Shown: positions 22,879 to 34,440, counted from the stretch's first letter. The stretch is 64,000 bases of DNA from Notolepis coatsorum (GCA_963971535.1 OZ020585.1:22628005-22692004); one strand, 5' to 3'. The notes: generated by a model not told the origin, from the sequence alone. Numbers and translations are program-made.

Positions 22879-23115
22879 ATGTATAGTAGTACTCTGTATG
22901 TGCATGTTCAAATGGGAACGGAACTGTGCAATAGCACCAAAGTCACTGGCCCACACTGTGTGTGTGTGTGCTAAACAAACTCACATTTTTTAAACAAAAA
23001 TAAATGTCCATGTATAGTAGTACTCTGTATGTGCATGTTCAAATGGGAACGGAACTGTGCAATAGCACCAAAGTCACTGGCCCACACTGTGTGTGTGTGT
23101 GCTAAACAAACTCAC
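22879..23115. repeat. 131-bp tandem units of hAT-C
   Basis: Units start at about 22879 and 23010 (ATGTATAGTAGTACTCTGTA) and share GGGAACGGAACTGTGCAATA and GCCCACACTGTGTGTGTG. A third, split unit lies at 18352-18486 left of the gypsy. The block gives the empty-site sequence for the gypsy insertion. Confidence 0.75.
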
Positions 23116-23342
23116 AAGGATGGTCTCTCCTTTCTCAATATGTACAAATCTCTACACTGGATGACTGGATGTGCCGCCGCGAGACGTTGTGTTTTACTAC
23201 CGAATCTCTTCAGGTGCGGGTTTTGCCTGCCTGTTTCTGCCCTCTGCAATATTTACAAAACATGACATTGTTTTTGAACTCTAGCCATGGGAAAATGTTT
23301 AGCCAATTCACGTTCAATTTGTATGTCTTCCCTCCGGCTCCA

Positions 23343-23676
23343 GTGGGTGTAGCATCGTTAGCTACAGTGGGTACATTGGGTGTAGCTTCGTTAGCTACAG
23401 TGGGTACATTGGGTGTAGCTTCGTTAGCTACAGTGGGTACATTGGGTGTAGCTTCGTTAGCTAGTTAGCTACAGTGGGTACATTGGGTGCTACAGTGGGG
23501 GTAGTAGTGGGTGTAGCCTCGCTAGCTTCGCTAGCATGCTGGCTAGCGTCAGTATCTTGGTTAACTATCACCTCTGTAACATGAGCTGCCTCGCCTGACT
23601 TCTCATTCTCCGGTATCTTTCGCGCAAAATAAAAATGAATGGGCTTCGACATGGCTGTATTGTCTGACTCAGACAC
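23343..23676 (-). pseudogene. hAT-C transposase N-terminal exon with 36-bp repeat
   Basis: From an ATG at 23676 on the minus strand the frame starts MSESDNTAMSKPIHFYFARK, then an acidic/Ala-Thr linker. The linker runs into a 36-bp tandem repeat (about 3.5 copies, 23345-23470) encoding ATPNVPTVANEA-like units. A stop inside the repeat (TAG at about 23461) breaks the frame. A short Lys/Phe-rich N-terminal exon next to a terminal repeat is usual for hAT transposases. The downstream domains are missing from this element. Confidence 0.45.
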
Positions 23677-23935
23677 TGACGCTCATAGATATATCTATGC
23701 TGACGCTAAACATTACTTTCAGTTTCCAGTCGCGTGACCACAGGAAACTCTACTGTGATTGGAACGTTTATGCGGCTGTGAACTGTGGGACTTGTAGTTT
23801 TTTAACGATTCTCGCAGCGGAGGAAAAAAAAGGACGAATGAGGCTGTACGCTGCACTCACTTGCAGGTTCGCACACACATATTTTTAGGGGCATATGCGA
23901 GCAATTTGCTCGCACTGTAGAGCCCTGCATCAGTG

Positions 23936-24041
23936 TATTTTATTTATAGTGCCAGTGCCACCATCAGTCTGTATGTTATTTCTAGTGCCACCATCTGTCT
24001 GTATGTTATGTATAGTGCCACCATCAGTCTGTATGTTATTT
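23936..24041. repeat. 30-bp minisatellite, block 2
   Basis: Continues block 1 on the other side of hAT-C. Three to four copies of the GTGCCACCATCAGTCTGTAT unit, ending at the TSD of the next insertion. Confidence 0.8.
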
Positions 24042-24891
24042 TGATAGATTTATATCCAGTATCTTTTAAGATCTTCTATCTAAAGCTAGCTCTGCTATCT
24101 AAAATCACTCTGGGCCCTATGGGTCCTGGGACCAGAATACAAATAGATCTTGACCACTGAGGAGTTGTAAAACCATCATTCCCTAAAAATATACACATAG
24201 GAACATACAGATTTGACACATAGATTTGCCCCATAGATTACTCCATAATATATCATGGTTAATTAATATCTTACATAGAACCAGAGAAGTATGCAATAGA
24301 TTTGTTTTATTCTCCCTAAATTAAAAGGTTACAGTCTGCCTGTGCATGACTTGACCAAATCAGGCAGTTTAAGAATAGACCAACTGGCCTGTTGTATGAT
24401 CACACTTGCTGACTTTGCACTAACCAGGACATATGCTGTCATTTAAATCCCCCTATGTTATTATTTAAATAGATGATCCAATCCCTATAAAATTAACACT
24501 TAGACCTGAGAAATAGAATCAATCTCAAACTCTGCTACTTTATATTACAAATAACCGTTATTACAACAACCCTATAGTCTGCCATTATATTTAATCTCTG
24601 ACTCAGCAGAAAACCACTAAAGTGCCAGACGGCCCGGCATGTCCTCAAATATCACCAGGGTGAAACCATGCCTTTAAATGATCAGACCTGTCATACCATG
24701 TGTTACCAAAACTCGATCTGGTAGGACAAACTGCTGATATATATACAAGCCAGAAACCAGACTTGTTCACTCATTCTGATATCCTGCTTCTCGGCGAAGA
24801 GCTTGCTACTGTCACTATTGAGTCCAGATCGATCTGTCTGAATTTTTTCATGCAACCTTTAGAACACAGATCTTGAGTTCTGACACTTTCA
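24042..24891 (+). mobile_element. solo LTR, 850 bp
   Basis: Starts TGATAGATTT and ends GACACTTTCA, TG...CA form, flanked by ATTT (24038-24041, 24892-24895) within the minisatellite unit GTTATTTCTAG, which it splits. A TATATATA box lies near 24738, about 150 bp from the 3' end, fitting a plus orientation. No internal retroelement sequence is next to it. Confidence 0.65.
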
Positions 24892-24895
24892 ATTT

Positions 24896-25075
24896 CTAGT
24901 GCCACCATCAGTCTGTATGTTATGTATAGTGCCACCACCAGTCTGTATGTTATTTCTAATGTTACCATCAGTGTATGTTATTTCTAGTGCCACCATCAGT
25001 CTATATATTATTTCTAATGTTACAGTACCATCAGTGTATGTTATGTATAGTGCCACCATCAGTCTGTATGTTATG
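24896..25075. repeat. 30-bp minisatellite, block 3
   Basis: About six copies of the 30-bp unit between the two solo LTRs, one with an inserted ACAGTACC. The block makes spurious repetitive frames on both strands. Confidence 0.85.
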
Positions 25076-26395
25076 TGTAACTGAGGGGTACAATTCCCTG
25101 ACTGTATTGATAAGTATGGTATCATTAAACCACTACCGTCTTATGTACATTACTACTGGCCATACAGTACACAGGTATCTTATGATGAACACTTCCCACA
25201 ATGACTCGGTTCCACACAAAACTGAATTTAAGTATTTATTAGCAGCAATGATAGTACATAATATACTTTACTTTAGATGCGCTTATAAGGCAAAGGAATG
25301 TGCGTAGGCAAATCAATAACGTATGTCCATTCTCATATTACGCAGGAGATAATAATACAACCTGAATCTTAGGAATTATATCTATGGTACTCTAGTAAGG
25401 TAGCGGGAGATACTGGTAGGGTCCCTCCGGTTGTAGGCCAGCAGGGGGAGGAAATGTTCGAATGCAAACTCTGGATCAACGGGGACTCAATAAGCTCCTG
25501 CTACGGGAGACGGTACTTTACTCCCTTGATCGGCAGACGAGAGCAGCAGCTGTAATCCAAGTATGCGTGCAGCATAGGTGAAAGCCGGCCAGCCTCTCCG
25601 AGAGACGGGCTCGAGTGATGTTCCTCACGGGTAAATCCCTCACAATTGTGGGTGTCGGCGATTCTCCGCTCCATCAATTACAGGACCAAAGGCAAATATA
25701 ATCCAGCCGAAAAGGGCTATGCAGTCGTCGGTAGGTTATCCAGTGTACATGATCCACACTGTCCTCGTCTAGGGCCCCTCGGGTGAAAGCGCCATGGTAA
25801 GCAGCCCAGCCTGGATAAGCACTCTAGCTGATACGAGGAAACGTTGGTGATGCTGGTCACTGTAGAACTTTAGCCGCACGATACACTATACACAAATAGA
25901 CTATTACTGACTTAATAGAATAGGTCGAACTCGACGGTACAGCGTTAAACTCTGATACTTCAGTTATTAATTCGCACGCGGTCTCAATGCTCTATTTGGG
26001 GCCAAACAGGCCATACTTCACCGCACGTTGTATCGTGGGTGAGGCTTTAACTTATTGGGTAACTCTACTTCTGTATTCACCTGCGCCGTATTTATACATT
26101 AGGTGAACAAACTAGTACCAGCTTTATTCCTGTCTCGTATCCTTGCGCAGAGCCGTTCATGTCCAGGCAAGTCCTTGGCGGTGACTTTGAACAAGACCTT
26201 GGGGGCATGGCGATGGCGCCTAGGGGACCGCTGTCCAATAGGAGAACGAAATATTATGGTCTGTACTAGGTTAAAGGGATATTCCGTGTATATGTACAAG
26301 GAATATACAAGGGATATCAAACGATATACAACTATTATGCAATATATATCAATCAATAAATATATATATTCGGTTTAATCTGATCCTTCGTAACA
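25076..26395 (-). mobile_element. solo LTR, long family, copy 1 (1.32 kb)
   Basis: On the minus strand it begins TGTTACGAAGGATC and ends CCCCTCAGTTACA. Exact 5-bp TSD TTATG (25071-25075, 26396-26400). TATAAATACGGCGC near 26093 and AATAAATACT near 25232 (both minus strand) give the orientation. It is related along its length to 41738-43071 and to 27238-28672. No internal domain is adjacent. Confidence 0.85.
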
Positions 26396-26591
26396 TTATG
26401 TATAGTGCCACCACCAGTCTGTATGTTATTTCTAGTGCCACCATCAGTCTGTATGTTATGTATAGTGCCACCATCAGTCTGTATGTTATTTCTAGTGCCA
26501 CCATCAGTCTGTATGTTATGTATAGTGCCACCACCAGTCTGTATGTTATGTATAGTGCCACCACCAGTCTGTATGTTATGTATAGTGCCAC
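26396..26591. repeat. 30-bp minisatellite, block 4
   Basis: The most regular block, six to seven copies of TATAGTGCCACCATCAGTCT plus GTATGTTATG. It follows the solo LTR directly and begins with its TSD. Confidence 0.9.
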
Positions 26592-27237
26592 TGTGATGGC
26601 CACTAAAGTGGTATCACGTTAGTGTAATTGATTAGTGATGTGTCGCAACGTTTTGAGAGTGATTGTATTGTATTTTCCCTGTTAAACCCAGGTAGTGTCA
26701 TTGTATTGGTTGTCACATAAAAACAACAATATAACTTTGGTCACTAGGTGGCAGTATAGGACTGGTGTTAAGCTACTTCGCCTTTTGAAGCCGTAGCCCC
26801 GCGGTCTAGGGCGCACACGGCGAGCACACTATCATAATTGAGAGATGCCTCGTTGAAAGAACATCCCGTCTGACTTCTCCATTTCTTCTAACCAACATTA
26901 ACCTGTTTTATAGGTGGGTAATACTTTACAAAGCACACAGAAATGTTGATAATTGTAGACGAAATGTCTAGAGTCCACTGAGTTTCCGTTTGAGTCGAGT
27001 TTAAGAAGTTTAAGACGATGAGTAAAGAATGGTTTGCAGAAGTTGGCCGTCACGTAATGACGCCGGGCCTCGTGCCACGTTAATCAGAACGTGTCGGAGT
27101 AAATATCTCCGTTAATCATTAATTTTGTTTTGGAAATATATACTGTTTGGGTTAAATTGCTGTTTAGTAAATGGATATTATCTATATATTTTGTACAAGT
27201 GCTAAAGACGGTTTGAGGGGAAATAGCATTAGCTCAC

Positions 27238-28672
27238 TGTAACTGAGGGGTACAATTCCCTGACTGTATTACTAGATATGATACTTACTACCACTACCTT
27301 TGTACTTAATATTCGGCCACCCAGTACACGGCATAAATATATTATGATGAACACTGTCACGTAGATGAAACGGATCCAACACAAATGTACGAATTAGAAA
27401 TAGGTCTTTATTTCTACACAGCGATGGTGTGTAGAGCAAGCACTTAATCAAATCAATCACATTTATGAATGGGAATTAGTATGCACTTTTATGGCAAGAG
27501 TATTCGTCGGTATATCAATAGAGAATGTCCAATCTCTGAAGGCGCAGGTGGTACATATACGACCTGGAATAGTTAAGGAATAACAGCAATGATACTTGAA
27601 TGATTATATACTGGATACACTAGAGGGGGTTAATCCGGTCGCTTGTAAGCCGACAGGAGTAGGAAGGGGGGGGGGGTAGAATCCGGCTGCCTCATCCGGC
27701 CAAGGGTATCCCAGGTGAACCCACTGTAGTGCCGTTCAATGCGCCGGCGATCCTTGGACCACAGATGAAAGCAGGTGGACTCTTTGTGAGCCGGCTCTCT
27801 CCGGTCCACGGGGGAGAGACGTGAAGCGACCTCGTCTTGCAGAGCGTCTCCTCACCTTGCGTCCTCTCCAGGGGGGGGGGTTCCAACACACGGCAGTGTC
27901 GGGGGTCTTTATCCATGGAATAATCAACGTACACAAAGCATAATCCGTGCCTGGGAAGGCGGGCTGTCGTCGGTAGAATAATCCGGTATACAGGTCCACT
28001 CGCTCGTCGGCTCTGGGGCTCCTCGGGTGCAGCTTCACGTGGGGTCAACCACCCTGGATAAGCAGCCAGTTCTCTGCCCGAAACGATGGGGTACTGACTA
28101 CGGTAGTATTCTCACCGCACGAAGCACTATATATTAACAGACTATTATTAGCTTAATAGACTACGTCCAACTCGACGATATAGTGCCAAATATGACTATT
28201 CAAATATTAATATACACAATGTCTCAATACCGATGGTAGGCGAACTTGGCCTTACTCCCACACGTGGCGTCGCGGGGAGGCTTTACGTCTGTGACTCTAT
28301 TGGAGGGTAAGAAACTGGACTGAAAAGGAAGTCCTACTTTAGTAGCGCAGTATATATACGCACTATGAACAAATAGTCCCATTAGTGGTGCGGTAGTCAG
28401 ATTCCTACGCGGAACTAGGACTTGTTCGTACATGTGGAGCGGTACGTTTGAACTGGGTCTGAGGGGTATGGCAGCCTGGCACCAAGGTCTCGACCAATAG
28501 TAGAATGGAGACTATTATGGGATGTTCAGTAGGCTAGAATGGATATTCAATGCATATTGTACAAGGAATATACAAGGGATATCAGGGAATATTAGAGAAT
28601 ATACAAATACAATTAAATATATATATATAAATAAATATATATATATTCGGTTTAATCTGGCCCTTCACAACA
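27238..28672 (-). mobile_element. solo LTR, long family, copy 2 (about 1.43 kb)
   Basis: Same ends as copy 1 (plus-strand start TGTAACTGAGGGGTACAATT, end CGGTTTAATCTGGCCCTTCA...ACAACA). CTCAC precedes it (27233-27237) and occurs again at 28676-28680, three bases after the expected end, so either the end is 28675 or the duplication is imperfect. It is more diverged than copies 1 and 3 and includes G- and C-runs near 27665 and 27870. Confidence 0.75.
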
Positions 28673-28737
28673 CAACTCACGCTAGCTAGACGTTAGCTAG
28701 ACACTGGTTGGCTGTAGCCTGGTGCCTCATGCCCTCT

Positions 28738-28800
28738 CTCTTGCTCTCTCTCTCTCGCTCCCTCCCTCCCGCTCTCTCTCTCTCTCTCCCGCTCTCTCTC
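28738..28800. repeat. (CT)n microsatellite
   Basis: CTCTCTCT runs with CCCTCCCTCCC and CCGCTC interruptions, just before the hAT element. Confidence 0.9.
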
Positions 28801-28814
28801 CATGTAGATGTAGA

Positions 28815-29658
28815 TAGGGCTGGGCGATATGGCCAAAAACTTTATCGCGATAAAATTATAAAATTATTTTCATATCACTCGATATAATTTCTGTCAAGTT
28901 TAATTAACTTCTTATGCCCGGCGCCGACGGACGGGCTATTAATAGACTCACTTGTTTTGCTGCTGCAAATGTCTCGAGTTGATGTCGTCATCAGTCCGCG
29001 CACACCAGTGCATAGATTATTATATTCCACCAGGGGGCAACCTACCGCCACTGGATCATATGCATTATAAGAATGGAACTAACAGTTAGCCAGAGCAAGC
29101 GGTGTATCCCACGACAATGTACTAACTATCACCCTAAAATACTCCGTTCCGCCCCAATACATTGCAACGACATCCACCGCATACCCCACACTACTCTAAC
29201 CGTTACCATCAAAATTCACGCCACACACCCACTCCGCACGTAAACTATAAAATAGCGGCGTGCAAGCTAATGATCCTAGCCAGCCTTGTTTCCAATGTAC
29301 TAACTATCACCCTAAAATACTTTGTTCCGCCCCAATACATTGCAACGACGTCCACCGCGGCGCAGCATACCCCACACTACTCTAACCGTTACCCTCAGAA
29401 TTCACGCCACACACCCACTCCGCACGTAAACTATAAAATAGCGGCGTGCAAGCTAATGATCCTAGCCAGCCTTGTTTACTACCCAGAGGTGCACCGCGGG
29501 TCTCCTTCGCTGTCGCCATCTCCTTCACTGATTGGTTGTTAGTGCGTGTGCGCTGATATCCAATCGATATATCGAAACTTTGCGACCACGTTTCATGTTT
29601 ATTTCGAGGAAATAATTTATCACGATAGTTATTGTTATCGTTTTATCGCCCAGCCCTA
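28815..29658. mobile_element. hAT MITE (844 bp) with internal duplication
   Basis: The ends are TAGGGCTGGGCGATAT and ATCGCCCAGCCCTA, the classic vertebrate hAT end. Exact 8-bp TSD GATGTAGA (28807-28814, 29659-29666). The centre has a tandem duplication of about 180 bp (29116-29290 and 29295-29476; ATGTACTAACTATCACCCTA, CGCACGTAAACTATAAAATA). The duplication accounts for the repetitive frame at 29162-29542. No transposase. Confidence 0.9.
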
Positions 29659-29789
29659 GATGTAGATATACTAATAGTTACGTTGTATTGTCACGGTTAC
29701 TGTTATACTGTATGCAAGTCCTAGTTATGCTTAGAGCATAGATACATAAAAAAAACTGCACTTTCGATGCAAGTTAATAAATGACCCAA

Positions 29790-30115
29790 ACAAACTTGGG
29801 AGTTGAATGCAAGTCCGAGTGACACAGAGGTTACAAGGTGTTTATTTTGGATGTATTTGAGTTAAATACAAATGAGAGTGACACAGAGGTACAAGGTGTT
29901 TCTTTGGAATGTATGTTGGATCAGACTGTGTGTAGATCTGATGTAGATTGAGATGAGACAGATGACTGCTCCATCCGAAATAACAATGTTTAGACTGAGA
30001 GGAGACAGATGAGACTGCTCCCTCCCAATATGTCTAGGTTGACATGAGACTGCTCCATCCCAATATGTCTAGAATGAGAGTGACACAGAAGTACAAGGTG
30101 TTTCTGTGTACTATA
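29790..30115. repeat. imperfect tandem repeats, GAGAGTGACACAGA units
   Basis: Three copies of a unit with AGTGACACAGAGGT and ACAAGGTGTTTCTTTGGA, and two copies of a GACTGCTCCATCCCAATATG unit. No terminal structure. Confidence 0.5.
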
Positions 30116-30470
30116 TAGTGGATCTGACTGATGATTGCGAATGTTTAATGGATGTTGATGGTATTTTAACTGTTTGACAGACAAGGAAATTAAGAGGAAC
30201 ATATGAGACTGCCCCCTTTCATGTGCTTAGATTAAGACACAACAAATATGCATTAGGTCATAAGTAACTACATTTAAAAGGACAATGCTGTTGAAATGTA
30301 TAATGTGACAAATTATGACAAATGCTTGAAATAAAGATAATTGAGAGATGCCTCGTTGAAAGAACATCACGTCTGACTTCTCCATTTCTTCTAACCAACA
30401 TTAACCTGTTTTATAGGTAATATATATCTGCTACCAGGTGCCATATTCTGATACCTGTAACACCACCACC

Positions 30471-30537
30471 TATGTATGTTATTTCTAGTGCTGCCACCAG
30501 TCTGTATGTTATTTCTAGTGCCACCACCAGTCTGACA
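30471..30537. repeat. 30-bp minisatellite, outlying block
   Basis: Two to three copies of GTTATTTCTAGTGCCACCAC-type units, 4 kb from block 4. This fits the idea that 26592-30462 was inserted into the array. Confidence 0.65.
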
Positions 30538-30827
30538 ACCATGCTTAACCTTCCATTGTCCATATCCTCACTTTTATGATATATAATACAACATTCTACA
30601 CATTTAGCACTACCAGTGCAGAAGGAAGGTCTGGCAGAGAGCATTTAGGAATTGAGAGAGAGGTTCTGTGTTGTTTGAATTTTTCCAAGCAATCCTAGTC
30701 ATTAAACTTGAGGGGGCGTTAAACTCGAGGGGGAATTATACACTGCAGATGCATAAAATCCATAGTATTCCATTTCATCATCATTGCAAACAACATATGA
30801 CTGTAATCAAATAATAGATGATACTCA
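30538..30827. other. nothing recognised
   Basis: No gene or repeat structure seen. Confidence 0.4.
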
Positions 30828-31301
30828 TTAATACTTTCAGCACCGGGCCCGACTATAGTTGGGTTAACTCGCCGAAGGTTGAGCGTCAGGACCCCCGAAA
30901 ACCAGAGTATAGTCGGGTTTTCATCGTTATTTCTTTTATTCGATATTTCATTCATAAAAACATTCCGGCAACCTGTGTTATCACTGGGGATGGGTCTGAG
31001 ATCGCAAAAGTCCAATGCCGCCGCCTAACGCCTTGTGGCCGCTATTGCACTCCATTTTAAACGATGTGGCTTGGTGTCTGGGCCGACCTGCGGGCGGGGT
31101 CTAACTAGCCGGGCAAGGCAAGCGATTATAACGGATGCATCGACGAGGCTCGGGCCCCCCCATTCATGTTCAATGCTGGATTACGTTGGCACCTTGATCG
31201 ACATCAGTACTTGGAATGGCGATCAGATAATTGGAATATTCTTTTCGGGACAGATCCTGGTCATGGTAAGGACTATATGCTAAGAGCTCTTGTAGAGGTC
31301 A
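30828..31301. mobile_element. piggyBac-like left end, truncated
   Basis: TTAA then TACTTTCAGCACCGGG (30832 on) resembles the 938-bp MITE end CTCTTTCAGTGCC. The block GATCAGATAATTGGAATATT followed by GGTAAGGACTATATGC near 31215-31277 matches the GATCAGGAATTGGAATATAC / GGTAAGGACTCTATG block of the MITE. hAT-A copy 2 interrupts it at 31310. No right end was found after 44449. Confidence 0.45.
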
Positions 31302-31937
31302 CCGGGGGTTAGGGATGGGAATCGAAAACCGGTTCCAGTTGGGAGCCGGTTCCTAATTGTCCGATTCTTGGAATCGCATGCCTCCATGACTATCGATTCC
31401 TCTATTGATGCCATGTTTTTCCGACAGTTGCGCATTTCAAAACAATAACGTTAGCATGTAGCCATGGCAGACTTTTTGATTTCCTTACGCTCGAAATTGC
31501 CTGGGTTTTGGTCATATGCTCCCGAAACGCTCCCGCTGTTTGACTGTTTCTAAGTGCAGTGATTGAAAACTACTCGAATGCTTTAGAACCGAGTCATTCA
31601 TTTAACCCTAACAGCCACGGAGCTAGCGCTGGCTAACGCTGGCTAATCAGGCTCATACAGACACACAGAGAGAGATAACAGCTGACAGCACCAGGTAGTA
31701 CAGGTACAAATACAAAAAAGGGGTGGGGGCTGTTGTGTAAACCTTGTACTCTTTAGTTCACATATAATAAGAGACGGAGGGTTGACTGTTTACTAGTAGG
31801 TACCGTGCAACATACAAACATGTCCGTGTAGCAACACGAGCCCATAGCTTACAGGACAGGGGCCCGGGGAGGGAGCTCTGTGTGTGTGTGTGTGTGCAGG
31901 GCCGCCTCAGGGGGTGTGCGAGCAGTGCGGTCGCACA

Positions 31938-32015
31938 GGGCCTCACGGGAAGGGGGGCTTCGCACAAATTATTATTATTATTATTTTTTTGCGAGGCCCC
32001 CCTTCCCGCGAGGCC
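31938..32015. repeat. inverted repeat near the hAT-B end
   Basis: GGGCCTCACGGGAAGGGGGG and GGCCCCCCTTCCCGCGAGGC are inverted partners separated by an (ATT)n loop. It is a strong hairpin within the subterminal zone of hAT-B. Confidence 0.75.
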
Positions 32016-32229
32016 CTTTTTCATCACAGACCTAAAATCTAGTTTTGCTTATATGGTTATATATTTCACATTAGACACGTTTGTAGAATGTGTCTGACTT
32101 GTTCCTGGCTCTGCGGCTCTGCAGATACACTATTGGAGCTCTGAGGCTCTGCAGCAGATATACTATTGGTTTCAACGAAGGGAGGGGTTACATGTGTACA
32201 GTCGGCCGGCGTGCGTCAGCTGCGTCTGA

Positions 32230-32545
32230 CTATTTCGCACGTGCAGCATTGGAGGTTATGCCAGCCAAGACGAAGAGGACGGTCGTTCGGCAGATGGACT
32301 GAAGATGAAAGTTGTTGCATGTTAGAAAGTTCAGTCAGGCTAGCCATGTCGGCTTAGCTAAAGGCAGGGACAGCTAGTTAGCTTTAGCTACGTTATAATA
32401 TCGAGTGCTAACGTGTGGTTCAGTCGGGATAGCCAATGTCGGCTATTAGCTTAGCTAAAGGCTAACTAGCGTTAGCTAACCTAGAGAGAGCGCATGCAGC
32501 ATTGGAGGTTATGCCAAGATGAAGAGGACGGTCGTTCGGCAGATG
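32230..32545 (+). repeat. duplicated block in hAT-B
   Basis: AAGAGGACGGTCGTTCGGCA, preceded by GCATTGGAGGTTATGCCA, occurs at 32245-32295 and again at 32497-32542, followed by GATGGA or GATGAAC. It may be an exon-like piece duplicated within the element. The frames are short and unrecognised. Confidence 0.5.
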
Positions 32546-32654
32546 AACTTCGTCAACTCCACGGTTGTCTCCTTCCTCTTGGACGTTTGGTGAGTTTTGA
32601 ATGCACTCTATTCTATTCCCGCCGTGGAGATATCTCTCTCTCTCTCGGGCCGGC

Positions 32655-33030
32655 TAGCTATCGTGGCTAACGTTATGTTGGCTAACGTTATGTGGAGCCA
32701 GCGGGCCGGCTAGCTGTCGTAGCTAACGTTATTATTGAGCCAAGCGGGCCGGCTAGCTGTCGTAGCTAACGTTATATTGAGCTAAGCGGGCCGGCTAGCT
32801 GTCATAGCTAACGTTATATTGAGCCAGGCGGGCCGGCTAGCTGTTGTAGCTAACGTTATATTGAGCCAAGCGGGCCGGCTAGCTGTCGTAGCTAACGTTA
32901 TATTGAGCCAAGCGGGCCGGCTAGCTGTCGTAGCTAACGTTGTATTGAGCCAAGCGGGCCGGCTAGCTGTTGTAGCTAACGTTATATTGAGCCAAGCGGG
33001 CCGGCTAGCTGTCGTAGCTAACGTTCTGTC
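32655..33030. repeat. 42-bp minisatellite in hAT-B
   Basis: About nine copies of a 42-bp unit containing GGGCCGGCTAGCTGTCGTAG and CTAACGTTATATTGAGCCAA. Since 42 is a multiple of three, it yields the repetitive 14-residue frame SQAGRLAVVANVIL, which is not evidence of a gene. Confidence 0.9.
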
Positions 33031-33345
33031 GAGCTAGCGTCAGTACCTGGCCACTCTATTTGCAGTTAGCCTCTTTAGCTGATGTCGGCCGTTGGCTCCT
33101 TGCTACTTTGTTTTCTCTGTATAGACCCTCTTCTCTTTGGATTTAAGTGTTGATCTTTGTCCTTTTGGATCTATGTATATTCATGTTGCCTTTGTGAAGT
33201 TATCTTTTCCTTCTGTTTTGTTCTTCCATTAAAAGTTGAATATCCTTTAGGGGCTCATCTTAGCTGTCTTGCTTATCTCTCTCTCTCTCTCTCTGTCTGT
33301 CTGGACCACAGACTCATCTCTCTCTCTCTGTCTGTCTGGACCACA

Positions 33346-34111
33346 TGTAACGGATGTTCTGTCCGTGTTCTCCTGCGTTGTGTTCTGGGTGTGATGCTTA
33401 GTGACGAGTCGGCACACATGGACAACGGTTCATCATTTATTCATGGTCTGCAATGTAGGCCACCTGCATGAACGAGTGGTGGAAATGCCACAAAGAAAAC
33501 AGCGTCACACAATGTGCTCTCAGTCACGTCTTTCACATGGAATGCTGGTTTCAGACTCTAAACAATTATATTTGCACAATAAACATCTTAAGGCACATAC
33601 CTGCATGAACGAGTGGTGGAAATGCCACAAAGAAAACAGCGTCACACAATGTGCTCTCAGTCACGTCTGTTGACAGAACAATAGGTTGACTATATTGCCT
33701 CGGTGAAATACACCGACTAAAACCTTCAATTGTGCATATAATATAACCACACCGTTCGTCACAACACTATCAAGTCATTATTATCTATTTACATTCAATT
33801 CTCATACAAAATATATACACAACAGTGTGAAACACAATAATACTGCGCGCTACAGTAATCACATACCTTTCACATGGAATGCTGGTTTCAGACTGAACCC
33901 AAACCGGAAGGTTGCTTCTAACACGCGCGAATACTTGACCCGGAAGTGCTAAACTCTCGAACGTGAACTTTCCAAGTTACGTTCAGATAAAAGTGTCTTT
34001 GGTATAAAGAAATAATAAATAATAAACAATAGTAACCAATTGTAAACAGGATTTGGTGACATTTCAATCCTTAATAAAATAATAAACAAAGTTCAATTGA
34101 CACTTGTTACA
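33346..34111 (-). repeat. 3' LTR of gypsy 2 (766 bp)
   Basis: On the minus strand it begins TGTAACAAGTGTCAATTG and ends ACAGAACATCCGTTACA. It contains two direct copies of a segment of about 70 bp (33471-33540 and 33601-33668; AACGAGTGGTGGAAATGCCA). AATAAATGATG near 33434 (minus) may serve as a poly(A) signal. The polypurine tract AGGAGGGGTGAA (minus) lies just outside at 34112-34123. Confidence 0.9.
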
Positions 34112-34440
34112 TTCACCCCTCCTGAAATCTCACCAACATCCTGTGTCAGCAGAGCAAGAGGGATATAAAAAGAGAAGAAAAAAAAATAGGTAGTCTACCA
34201 CTAACCTAGACCTGGCACCAGAGAAAAAGGACCTAGTCCCCCATTCGACTCAATAGTCACCCCCACAAGAGGTTCAGAGAATAAAAAAATTGACCAGATC
34301 TCAAAATTCCCTTAGATTAATATGACACCTGATACGCCACACAACTCATGGCCCTCAAAGCTGTCTGATAGACACCTACTCAACCCAGCAATACAAAAGA
34401 AAAAAAACTGGCTTTGGTGAACCCTAACCTCCACCACAAC

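Larger units (their letters stand above)
18226..23927 (-). mobile_element. hAT-C element interrupted by a Ty3/gypsy element
   Basis: The ends are CAGGGCTCTACGCTAACC and GTAGAGCCCTG. An exact 8-bp TSD CATCAGTG flanks them (18218-18225, 23928-23935). Without the nested gypsy it is about 1.3 kb. It has a minus-strand N-terminal exon near its right end (23676 downward) and internal 131-bp tandem units at 18350-18486 and 22879-23115. The rest of the transposase is absent, so it is a deletion derivative. Confidence 0.9.
26592..30462. mobile_element. possible LTR-type composite between minisatellite blocks
   Basis: The segment starts TGTGATGGCC and ends GATACCTGTAACA with CCAC on both outer sides (26588-26591, 30463-30466), within the minisatellite. 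About 85 bp are directly repeated near the two ends (26835-26915 and 30338-30420; TTGAGAGATGCCTCGTTGAA, CTTCTAACCAACATTAACCT), which may be what remains of two LTRs. CCAC is a simple part of the array, so the duplication is weak evidence. No coding domain was found. Confidence 0.3.

Noticed and set aside
24896..26591. Evenly spaced 30-bp repeats that could suggest a CRISPR array
   Set aside because: Units are directly adjacent with no unique spacers and variable bases within units; this is a eukaryotic minisatellite.
32819..33037. Open frame of repeated SQAGRLAVVANVIL units as a repeat protein
   Set aside because: It is the translation of a 42-bp noncoding minisatellite; other frames and flanks show no gene structure.
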